Assembly (NCBI GenBank): GCA_001643675.2
Contig: LSRY02000028.1
Span: 1,157,068-1,221,067 of the forward strand
Length of the DNA stretch: 64,000 nt
Direction of reading: 5' to 3'
DNA from: Monocercomonoides exilis
Taxonomy: Eukaryota > Preaxostyla > Oxymonadida > Polymastigidae
The translations under genes were made by a program, and so were the position numbers. The notes beneath the pieces were generated by a model. That model did no database searches and was not told the origin of the DNA. It worked only from the letters and a program-made list of their open reading frames with translations. Below, in pieces: positions 35,846-44,314 of this stretch (positions are counted from its first letter, which is position 1; each line of letters starts with the position of its first letter).

Positions 35846-38201
35846 TCTGTTTGTTAAGGAATGTATTTTGTACATTTGAAATTGTCCCAGAAAAAGCAAA
35901 ATCATTCAAATTGCAAACATCGTTGATGCAAAACAATATGAAAAATAAACTTCAAACCCAATAACTTTGCGAAATAAAATGAAATTCTAAAGATACTTTT
36001 TCAAATCCACGCAATTTGGACAAACAAGGCCAGAAGCACGATAATGTGGCTTTCTGATCGAACCATCAATTATTCAAATTAATATTCGATTTTTTATTTT
36101 CCAATTCGTTCCGAAACATAATGCAGATTTCTACTTGCTTTTAGAATTTTCATTTATTTTATCATCGAAAAACAGCTTTGCAGAAGTGAAAATGAAACCA
36201 ATGAGAAAAGAATTGAATAGTTAGAATTTATCCCCTTCTTGCAAAGCGAACTCAAACTGCAAGCAAGGATTTGTAAAGTTTGAATGCTTGATATTTTTCA
36301 AAGTTAATTATTCTTTTGAGCATGATTTTTTTTTTTTTTTGAATTGTTTGAAAAGGATTGAGGGGCTTTTGAAGATGAAAGAAATGACAATCAGAGAATC
36401 AAAAAGCATAAAGTTAGCAAACTCATTTATGCCTCAATATTAAAGAATGTGATTCTAAAAAAAGGTGAATGACTGAAAGTCAAGCTCAAATGCCTCCTCT
36501 GTGAAAATGGAGTGAAAAGTTATGAAATGGATTTCTTGAAGATTGCGCGAGAGGATTATCTCCAATAAACAAGCAGCTGTGTTTCATGCTCAGTGGTGCA
36601 GCATCCTTCGAAGTTTATTTTTCTTTTCTTTGCGAAATTGCAACATCTTTACCTTCGAAGATTTCTTGCTTGCTGTTGAAAAATAATTGGAAATGAAAAA
36701 TGGCAAAGACTGTTTTGTTGCTTTGAATAAGCAGGAAACACATCGACATACCGCCTTCTGCTGAAGAAAGCAGTAATACGATTCATACGATTGTATTTAT
36801 TATTAATCCAGATATTGCTCCATCAGAAAGATGAGTGTGACAAATGCTCCGAGAATTCTTTTGAGCAGGCCCAATCTTTTTTGGGAGCCAAGAAACTCTT
36901 CGTTCAGCTTCAATGACATTCAATCAATATAATGGCTCAAGAACACAAAAGAGCACTCTTTCAACAGTTTCGCAATCTTTCATTCTTCAGCTTTCTAAGC
37001 CATATTCAAAAGAAAACTTAATTTTTTTCGCGTTATTGAACTGAAGCCACTTCGAACTGTTTGCATCATTACATTCACTGAGCACACATCCATTCACATT
37101 TTCTGCAGAAATAGCTGTTGAATTTAAAGAAAAATATCTTCTCCACATTTACCGTTCAAATTCTGAACATACATAAATTGGATTTATTATCTCTGAACTA
37201 TTCTTCTTTTTCTTCGAACACCCAATAAAAATGCCTTTTGTTTCAGTTCTGCTTTAATTAGATCATCTTTCCAACATCAGCGTTCATCTAATTTGCAATG
37301 ACTATTCATCCTTTTTGACAGAAAGAAAGAGAGAAATTGGAAGAGAAAATTGAGGCTACACCCGATCAAAGAGAGTAATTATATCAAAGGTTGTGATATA
37401 CATAGAAAAGCCAACTTCTTTCAAATCGCATATGCATTCATTATTTTTTGTTGTAATAGAACTATTTAAAGCAAAGAGAATTCACTTCTTCTTCAGTTTG
37501 TATTTTCAATTTTAGTTATTTTCCAACATCTTCTGATTATCCTTAGTGCTTGTTTCTCCGTCTGAATTAAAAATCTTCATCCCCTTTGACTCCACCACTT
37601 ATTAAAATACTTTTCTCAACTTCTTGTTGAACAAATGAAAATGGAAAAAAAGATTAGTCACTAACGTTTGGTGTACCATCCAATGAGAAATAATTGATAA
37701 TTGAGGAAGGGATTTCATACAATTTTCAGTGGATACAATAATTATTATGATTAAAATTTATGTGTATAATAAAAGAATTTCAATTAAAACTATATTGCTC
37801 GAAAATTTACAATATATTTTCATTTGTTCAGAAATTAATTTATGGTATTAATTGATCAAAAATTTAAAAACATTGAAGAAGTTATGGGTTCAAATATATT
37901 TTAATGTGATTTCAAAATCGAAACAACTATTATGATGAGATCAAAAAGCTCAGAACAAAGACAAAAAAGCTGAAAATTGAAATTTAATAATACTCGTCTT
38001 TATTAGGTGAGAGGAAAATGGAGAAAGATTCTCTTGAACCAATGTTTTGATTTATAAACAAAAATTGAAAAAATTTAATCAAAAATATTTCTCAAGTGAA
38101 AATCAGGCAAAACCTGAAGATATGGGAACGCCTGGAATAAGTTTATTTCTGTTAATAATGTTTAATTATTTATTATTATGCAATTATAATCTCCAAAAAA
38201 C
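35846..38201. other. Gene-poor region
   Basis: About 2.35 kb with no reading frame that resembles a gene on either strand. Base composition is somewhat less AT-extreme than the other gaps between 36.2 and 37.5 kb, which could reflect an old, decayed gene or repeat. I cannot identify it. Confidence 0.45.
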
Positions 38202-39464
38202 GTGCGGAAACTGGTCAAAAATATAATTTTTATTTTTTGAAAAAAGGTCATTTTCAAGTATTTATGGGTTTGATCAAACATTCATCAAATGTCTTTGTTT
38301 CACAGAATGTTCACAAAAACACCTATTTGTGAACTCAACGATATATTTTCGGATGAAATGGGTGCTTGGAAATGGTATTTCGGAAATGTGCTGGAAGGAG
38401 AAGCTCCAGAATGCAGACATGATAAATGCAAAATGATATTCACATCCGGAGGCAAATATTACAAATATTGGAGATGCGGAAAATGTGGCAAAAAACATTC
38501 AGTTTTTAAAAACACATCTTTGGAAAATTCAAAAATACCGCTGAGAAAGTTTTTGATGATTGTTTTGTATTATTACATTGGTATATCAGCCGCACACATT
38601 TGCGAACTGCTAGGAATAAGTGAAAACACAATACATTATTGGACGAGTGTTATCAGAGTCAGATGCACATCTATTTGGAACAAAAATCAAGCTGTCATAG
38701 GAGGGCCGGGAAGAATTGTGGAGATCGACGAAGCTGTTTGGAGGCGCAGAAAGTATGGGCGAGGGAAAAAGAAGAGACAAATTTGGATATTTGGAGCTGT
38801 GGAAAGGAAACCAGAGGGAGGTGCGGGGAAGAACTTCGTGATGATCGTGCCAAATATGAAGGCTGAGACATTGGTTCCAACAATGCGAGACAAAATTCTT
38901 CCTGGTACTCGGATTATGAGCGATGAATGGAAGGCTTATGCCAGATTGAAAGATTATGGTTACGCTCATGATACTGTCTGTCACAAGCGAGAATTCAAAA
39001 ACAAAATTACACATGCATGTACAAACACTGTCGAAGGTCTGTGGATGAATTTACGGAAATTTTTTCCAAGAACTGGATGCAGAGAAAAGTATCTTGGGGA
39101 CTATTTATCTATGTGGCTGGTCAGAAGAAATTTGCAAATTCAATTTGAGGAATTAATAAAGGAAATCGTCTTCGATTTAACGGAAAAAGAAAACGAATTG
39201 GATGAATCTGAAAGTGAAGAAAGTGACTCGACAGAATCAGAGCTAGAATCTGATATATAAGATGAAAATGACATTCTTCAAATGACAGAATTTGAAGAAT
39301 CAGATTCACTTGGAGCTGGGGACGGTGCAAGTGCATCAGAATTTGACCCCATGGAAGTTGATTAATTATTTATTATAAAAAATTATAATTTTTGAAAATT
39401 CATTCACCCATTTTTTCCTCAATTTTTCAATTTTTGTTTTTGACTTTTTTGTCAACTTCCGCAC
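38202..39464 (+). mobile_element. Merlin-like DNA transposon (IS1595/IS1016 type)
   Basis: About 1.26 kb with imperfect terminal inverted repeats: GTGCGGAAACTGGTCAAAAA at 38202 and, read from the other end at 39464, GTGCGGAAGTTGACAAAAAA. It encloses one transposase gene. Merlin is the eukaryotic superfamily related to bacterial IS1595/IS1016. Flanking target duplications of the expected 8-9 bp were not evident, so the exact ends may be off by a few bases or the flanks may have decayed. Confidence 0.75.
38289..39260 (+). CDS. Merlin/ISXO2-like DDE transposase
   Basis: 323 aa. The N-terminal zinc ribbon is visible as PECRHDKCKM and then WRCGKCGKKHS. A helix-turn-helix-like segment follows (ICELLGISENTIHYW). 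The ISXO2/IS1595 catalytic core has its acidic residues in VEIDEAVWRRRKYGRGKKK, IMSDEWKAYARL and NTVEGLWMNLRKFFP. The C-terminal tail is strongly acidic and Ser-rich. The enzyme cuts and pastes the element at its inverted repeats. After the TAA at 39258-39260 the same frame stays open for 34 more codons of similar acidic sequence to the TAA at 39363-39365. The longer tail may be ancestral and this stop a recent change. The core appears intact. Confidence 0.88.
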   Translation: MSLFHRMFTKTPICELNDIFSDEMGAWKWYFGNVLEGEAPECRHDKCKMIFTSGGKYYKYWRCGKCGKKHSVFKNTSLENSKIPLRKFLMIVLYYYIGISAAHICELLGISENTIHYWTSVIRVRCTSIWNKNQAVIGGPGRIVEIDEAVWRRRKYGRGKKKRQIWIFGAVERKPEGGAGKNFVMIVPNMKAETLVPTMRDKILPGTRIMSDEWKAYARLKDYGYAHDTVCHKREFKNKITHACTNTVEGLWMNLRKFFPRTGCREKYLGDYLSMWLVRRNLQIQFEELIKEIVFDLTEKENELDESESEESDSTESELESDI

Positions 39465-40086
39465 ATCTCAGATGCATGAAAACATGATATATATTATTAA
39501 CATTCCTCATATATTATTTTCACCGAAAATAGGCCATTCCCATATAATGCGGTCTTGCCGAAAATCACTACGCTTGCATTCAAACCAAGAAGTTTTTGAG
39601 GAATGCCAATTAATAATTAATCCATTTGGGTGATTATTTTTGAAATCATAACTTTTTTCAGGATATTTGTTTTTCAATAGTTGGTTGGCATTGGGAAGAG
39701 ATTTTTCATTCAAATAAAAGATTATCCCAACTGCTTTACAATAAATAAAATTGTTCAAATAAAGATGAAGAAATCTTTTCAACAAGCCTTTTTATTTTTC
39801 ATTGTTCTGTTGTTGTTAAAAAAGGAAAATTTTCGAACCGAAATATTTGAAAGAAAAAAATTTGATATCAAAAATAATTTGCCATTTATATTCAGAAAGA
39901 TAAAAAAAAATGAATTATCAAAATATTAGCAATTTATTTTTGAACCAATAATTTTTTTCAAAAATAGTTTTTTTGTAAATATTCTTATGACATAAGGTTT
40001 TTCCATTGAAAATTTACTAGCTTTTCCTTTCCATATACTGGCGCATCATAACTTTCACATCCCAAAAAATTCATTTTAAACATATA
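39465..40086. other. AT-rich subtelomeric filler
   Basis: No gene recognised. The minus-strand open stretch at 39507-39785 has no motif I can place; it may be repeat-derived. Confidence 0.4.
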
Positions 40087-40088
40087 TA

Positions 40089-40540
40089 CAGTCTAAACCG
40101 GATATAATCACGTCGAATATAATCACATTCGTATATAGTCACATTTTTCAATGCACAGACATTTTTAGCCTATTTTTCATTCATTTTCCATCACATATAA
40201 TCACAGGGCTGAAAATATATAATCACATTTTATATTATTATGGGTGCTTTTTTCAATGAAAAATCGATTTTTTGATCAAAACTTTCAATTTTTCGCTTTT
40301 TCAAAATTATGTTAAAATAAGTCTAAATAACATAATAAAATCCAAAAAAATGTTTTTTCTATTGAAAAATGCGTTTTTTATGAAGAATTTTCAAAAATAA
40401 AAAATTTGACCCAAAATTAATTATTTCGAAAATTTATTTTTTTTATTTTTCTGTGTTAAGCAGCATCGTATATTATCACAATCGGATATAGTCACAAAAA
40501 GTTGTGCAAAAACCGATGTGATTATATCCGGTTTTGACTG
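40089..40540. mobile_element. pogo/mariner-like MITE flanked by TA
   Basis: The left end CAGTCTAAACCGGATATAAT (40089) is matched at the right end, read inwards, by CAGTCAAAACCGGATATAAT (ending 40540). Both ends are bordered by TA (40087-40088 and 40541-40542), the target duplication of Tc1/mariner/pogo elements. There is no transposase inside. Internally, variants of ATATAATCACA recur at least six times near both ends, perhaps transposase or host-factor binding sites. Confidence 0.8.
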
Positions 40541-40699
40541 TATAATACAACATCTGTTTTAAAAATATAACAATTGATTCCTGGTGAATACGCAATGATC
40601 TTCATTCAAATCTCTTCCTCACCTAACCCCACTCCTGTGATCATCCTGTCCATGCCTATTATACTACATCCAAATCTGACATAGCCGTATGTGAAACAT

Positions 40700-40960
40700 A
40701 TATATTATTCTTTTTGAAAAATCGCATCCATTTAATAACAGCATTTAACAAAATTGAATTTTTTTTTATCTTTTTTTGAAGTGAATCCATGATATTTCTC
40801 CACAACGCACTTATTTTCACATCAAATAGGTACGAATATTCTAATGTGCCAAGTGATAGCATTTGATGGATTACCAACAAATAAATGACAAAAAAGATTC
40901 AATTTTATTCAACCTTGATTTTTCACATTTGCGATTTTTCAAAAAGAATGACCCATTTTT
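40700..40960. repeat. Decayed dispersed repeat, copy B
   Basis: Homologous to the 9.2 kb copy in the same orientation (blocks TATTATTCTTTTTGAAAAATC, TTTCTCCACAACGCAC, AAATAGG; quoted in part). It ends near 40929-40960 with GCGATTTTTCAAAAAGAATG, related to the arm of the 8978-9225 foldback element. More diverged arm-like sequence continues to about 41127. No intact gene. Confidence 0.5.
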
Positions 40961-41139
40961 ATATATTTCTATCAAATATCTGTTCTCATTTTCGAAACTT
41001 CACTCAAATGGAAATATTAATGCTGTTTTGGTTCTGTTTCCATTTCAGAATAGTTTTATTTGTTGGAACAGCAATTTAATCGAAGAATGAAATTTTTTCT
41101 TTATTTGAAAGTTAAACAAAAGGAACTTTTCAAATAAAT

Positions 41140-41325
41140 TTAGACATATGCTTCCTCAATTGCATCCAAATATTCAATCATCAATTCATTTTGTTTATCT
41201 CGAGCTGCAGTGCCATATGGCAACCAATATCCTGTAAGTTTACTAATAACTTCAGCCTCCGTAAATGGAACAACATTCCTAGTAGTCCAATTAGCATCAA
41301 TCATTAAATTAATAATGGTTATCAT
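41140..41325 (-). CDS. Small ORF at the left end of the array
   Basis: 61 codons from an ATG that abuts the stem of the diverged origin. Its position and strand match those of the Trp-rich ORF in the other units, but the protein is not obviously similar (it contains TEAEVISKLTGYWLPYGTAA) and is much shorter. It may be the diverged or truncated counterpart from a further, lost unit, or unrelated. Function unknown. Confidence 0.4.
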   Translation of the reverse strand: MITIINLMIDANWTTRNVVPFTEAEVISKLTGYWLPYGTAARDKQNELMIEYLDAIEEAYV

Positions 41326-41367
41326 GACACAGAAGTTGGGGCGTAGTATTACCACAACTTCTGTGTC
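41326..41367 (+). promoter_or_regulatory. Replication origin stem-loop, unit 0
   Basis: A perfect 13-bp stem (41326-41338 with 41355-41367, GACACAGAAGTTG) encloses a 16-base loop containing TAGTATTAC at 41344-41352 on the plus strand. That is the circovirus-type nonanucleotide, nicked by Rep between bases 7 and 8. Here it lies on the same strand as rep, unlike units 1-6. Confidence 0.9.
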
Positions 41368-41435
41368 TCACACTTTATGGGTTAGCTAATTTAGGCAGTC
41401 ATCATAACACATAAATCACATTTTTAATTGTGCAC

Positions 41436-42405
41436 ATGTCACAGTTGACACTCCAAAGCAGAACTTTCAGAAGTAGAGGATGGGCATTCACACAAAATAA
41501 CTACACGGAAGCAGAAGAACAGGAAATAAAAAGAATAGAATGCACATACAAAGTTGTAGGTAAAGAAGTTGGGGAGATGGGAACACCACATCTACAAGGA
41601 TACATGTACTTCAAGAACGGCAGAGGATTCAGCAGCATTAAGAGAGAGCTTCCCGAACGATGCCATATCGAAGCTACAAAAGGTAGTCCCCAACAGAATA
41701 GAAAATATTGTACAAAAGATAACAACTATTATGAGGAAGGAGAATGCCCAATTCAGGGAAAAAGAACTGATATCGAGAGTGCAGCTGAACTATTAAAAGA
41801 GGGAAAACCTCTTTTAGCCCTAGAAAAGGATCACCGACCAACTTTGATACATTATTGGAGCGGGTTTGAAAAATATAGAAAAGCTATAATAAGAAAGAAA
41901 AAAGGGAAGAAGATTATATGAAAGAGCAACCTTCTGGATTTGGGGGCCTGCAAGAAAATGAAAGACAAACAAAGCTATGGACATAGTTAAAGAAAACCTA
42001 TTGCCAGACGAAGATTACTACGAATGGGTGCCAACAAGCGGATTCATTGACGGGTATGACGGGGAAAGAATCGCTGTGTTTGATGATTTCAAAGCTGAAT
42101 TAATGAATTTCGAAGTTTGGCTGCAAATATGTGACCCATGGCATAATCCAGCTTTTAATGTTAAAGGTGGAACAACTGCATTCACAGCTGACATAGTTTT
42201 ATTTACTTCAATTCAAAGAGCTGAAGACATATGGAAACAAGCTATAGACTTAACAAAAGTGGTTGATGACAATCAAATCACTGACAGAGTAAATCAAATA
42301 AATTTAATAAAACCTAATCCAATGGAAACCGAAGAAACTGAAATTGATATGGATCACCCTACTACTAGATCAACTTTTGAAGAAGATTTAATTTCAAATC
42401 AACTT
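41436..42405 (+). pseudogene. rep: Diverged rep (replication initiator), frameshifted
   Basis: The N-terminal HUH endonuclease half reads open from 41436 to 41918: motif I FTQNNY, motif II HLQGYMYF, motif III YCTK. The helicase half is open in another frame from about 41977 to 42405, with Walker B FDDF and motif C FTS. Between them (about 41900-41976) the frame is lost and the Walker A region is damaged, so this copy is probably inactive. The ATG at 41436 (MSQ...) is preferred over 41430 because units 1-6 begin the same way. Sequence differs clearly from the other units throughout. Confidence 0.82.
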
Positions 42406-42496
42406 TAATTTTTTCTTTTAATTTTTTTGTATAGTCACTGTACAGTTCTAACATGCGTATTATTTATTTAATGAATTGTTTCTAAAAAAATAATAA

Positions 42497-43693
42497 TTAT
42501 TCATCATCATGCAAAATATTAAAAGAAGAGGAGGGCCCAGTAGTCGAACCGGAGGCGCCGTCTATACCACGTGGTTCTTTACCGGATGAGCCACTGACCT
42601 CCTCAACAGAATGAGGTTCGATAGACGAACCACAAGCATTACCTGATACTAAATATTTTTCATATTGACCACTTTGCAATGGCATTCCATTAACAAATTT
42701 CCAGTAATTAGTTACATTCCTATTAATACTAACATTCATTGTTTTAATTAAACTGTTTAATGAAGTATGATGATACTTATCCATCACCCCATGACCACCT
42801 AAAAATATAACCCAATAATACCAATGATCTGAATCTTGATAAGCGTTATATCTTGTATGTATATTAGGATAAACACTAAATTTGAACTGTGTTACCCAAT
42901 TAGTTTCTTCGCTAATACGCAAAAGCTTATCCATATATAACTGACAGCCAAACTCTTTTAACCAACGACGTTTAAAACCTTTCACATATCCGGAAGTAAT
43001 CAACCATGGGTATTTAAACATGCTCCAAATATTTAACTGCATATTAGAAACATTACTTATACCCCATTCACGAAACACTAATACTCGTACATATCCACAA
43101 ACTAAATCAGTAATATCACTAGAAGCTGGTGATAAATGAATAGTCAAATTCCACGACTGTTTATATAGTATATAATCAGCTTGTTGTGTAGATACTTCAG
43201 AAGGTGCATCTGCAGAACAATTAAATGCATACCGAGAATCGGAAGGATAGCTCAAACTTGATCCTCCATCTTGATATATAGGTGGATTATATATATTAAA
43301 TGAAAATAAAGAATTAGTAAATGAACAATAAATATGTGGTCTATTTTTATACACCCATCTATTATATCTATACAATCCACGTCTAAACCTAAGCTTTCTT
43401 CTCGTTCTCATAATAACCCGAGCTCTTCTACCCCTACGATGTATTTTTTTTCCTGTACCTGTTTGTCTAGGCTGTTTCCAATTAGGAACACGTCCTTGTC
43501 CTGCACTCTTAATAGCTTTAAACAATTTATGTCTATTATACCATTGCCTAGCCATTTGTATCCCTTTTCTTGCTCCTTTCCATAAATAATAATCACCTGT
43601 AAACTTACCAATTCTAGTAACTACAGGCTTAGCCCTATTCATAAATCTCATTATTGATGCTGCTCTAGATGCGTACGGTACAATCGCTTGCAT
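42497..43693 (-). CDS. cap: Putative capsid protein, unit 0 (chimeric)
   Basis: 398 aa and intact. The N-terminal 38 or so codons (plus positions 43580-43693) are base-for-base the same as in the homogeneous units; beyond that the gene is strongly diverged, though the last residues (PSSSF.ILHDD) are again conserved. The Arg/Lys-rich N-terminal arm (about 65-120) is typical of capsids that package single-stranded DNA, followed by Trp/Tyr-rich beta-type sequence. The capsid call comes from position, size and composition, not from a diagnostic motif. Confidence 0.7.
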   Translation of the reverse strand: MQAIVPYASRAASIMRFMNRAKPVVTRIGKFTGDYYLWKGARKGIQMARQWYNRHKLFKAIKSAGQGRVPNWKQPRQTGTGKKIHRRGRRARVIMRTRRKLRFRRGLYRYNRWVYKNRPHIYCSFTNSLFSFNIYNPPIYQDGGSSLSYPSDSRYAFNCSADAPSEVSTQQADYILYKQSWNLTIHLSPASSDITDLVCGYVRVLVFREWGISNVSNMQLNIWSMFKYPWLITSGYVKGFKRRWLKEFGCQLYMDKLLRISEETNWVTQFKFSVYPNIHTRYNAYQDSDHWYYWVIFLGGHGVMDKYHHTSLNSLIKTMNVSINRNVTNYWKFVNGMPLQSGQYEKYLVSGNACGSSIEPHSVEEVSGSSGKEPRGIDGASGSTTGPSSSFNILHDDE

Positions 43694-43751
43694 CTTTATG
43701 AAGTGTCAAAAACGGAAATAAAAGATCAATATCTAGACATATGAAATAAAA

Positions 43752-44204
43752 TTATGGCATAAATTGTTCCAATCTTTGCCTAGCATATCTAGGCCTTCCA
43801 TAATACTCCTGAAACAAAGCAACATGATTATTAATTGCTTTATCAAATAATGGCCTAATTCTTTTCATTAACATTCTAGTTCGTGCAGTTTTTTGTCTTT
43901 CTTCACTACCAACAACCCTAAGAAACCTAGGTCTCCTTCTATTCTTAATTCTCATAATTCGCCATATACTATTAAACTGTTCTATAACCTTTTCCCAAAC
44001 ACGGTCAACCTCATTCAAGTACCACCACATATTATTATACTGATGTTGCCAACACCTTGAACCCTCCGGAGCCCAGCTATAATTAACCTCTTCTTGATAC
44101 GTCCATGCATCTATAGGATATATAAATCCAGCCCACCATCCTCGATGTTTCCAATCAACAAGTGTAACTGACCTTGGCATATAGTTAGATCTAACCCTTA
44201 ACAT
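43752..44204 (-). CDS. Trp-rich 150-aa protein (ORF3), intact copy
   Basis: Encoded on the cap strand, upstream of cap, with its start 25 bases from the origin stem. Rich in Trp, Tyr and Arg; it has a cluster of Trp residues in the first half and a basic stretch (IKNRRRPRFLR) in the second. No signal peptide or known domain. It might be a minor structural or DNA-binding protein, or an exon-like extension of cap. This copy keeps the T6 run (AGTTTTTTG) that is T5 in the five middle copies. Confidence 0.6.
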   Translation of the reverse strand: MLRVRSNYMPRSVTLVDWKHRGWWAGFIYPIDAWTYQEEVNYSWAPEGSRCWQHQYNNMWWYLNEVDRVWEKVIEQFNSIWRIMRIKNRRRPRFLRVVGSEERQKTARTRMLMKRIRPLFDKAINNHVALFQEYYGRPRYARQRLEQFMP

Positions 44205-44211
44205 TAACCAT

Positions 44212-44235
44212 GACTCAGAAGTTGACTCAGAAGTT
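44212..44235. repeat. Iterons: two 12-bp direct repeats
   Basis: GACTCAGAAGTT occurs twice in perfect tandem (44212-44223, 44224-44235), the second copy running into the origin stem. Such iterons are the usual docking sites for CRESS Rep. The same pair precedes every origin of units 1-6 and also the truncated origin at the telomere (61565-61588). Confidence 0.88.
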
Positions 44236-44261
44236 GCCGGTAATACTAGGCGGCAACTTCT
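44229..44261 (-). promoter_or_regulatory. Replication origin stem-loop, unit 1
   Basis: A perfect 11-bp stem (44229-44239 with 44251-44261, AGAAGTTGCCG) around an 11-base loop. The loop holds GTAATACTA (44240-44248), the complement of TAGTATTAC, so the nonanucleotide is on the minus strand, with cap and opposite to rep. The predicted nick falls between 44241 and 44242 on the minus strand. Confidence 0.92.
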
Positions 44262-44314
44262 GGGACGTCATGGGATTTTTGATCAAACCCATAATAAAAA
44301 TTATAATTTCCGAG

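Noticed and set aside
38289-39365. Alternative genetic code (TAA/TAG as Gln) for this genome
   Set aside because: Mannose-6-phosphate isomerase, Rep, Fic-like and other genes end sensibly at TAA, and only one in-frame readthrough case was seen.
38202-39464. Bacterial insertion sequence contamination
   Set aside because: The transposase is IS1595-like, but Merlin elements are the eukaryotic form, and the AT-rich context and telomere are eukaryotic.
39507-39785. 92-codon minus-strand frame as a gene
   Set aside because: Low complexity, no motif, no splice context and located among repeats.
44210-44314. Upstream start of rep, adding 35 residues
   Set aside because: It would encode the iterons and stem-loop as protein, is broken in unit 5, and the diverged unit supports the later MSQ start.
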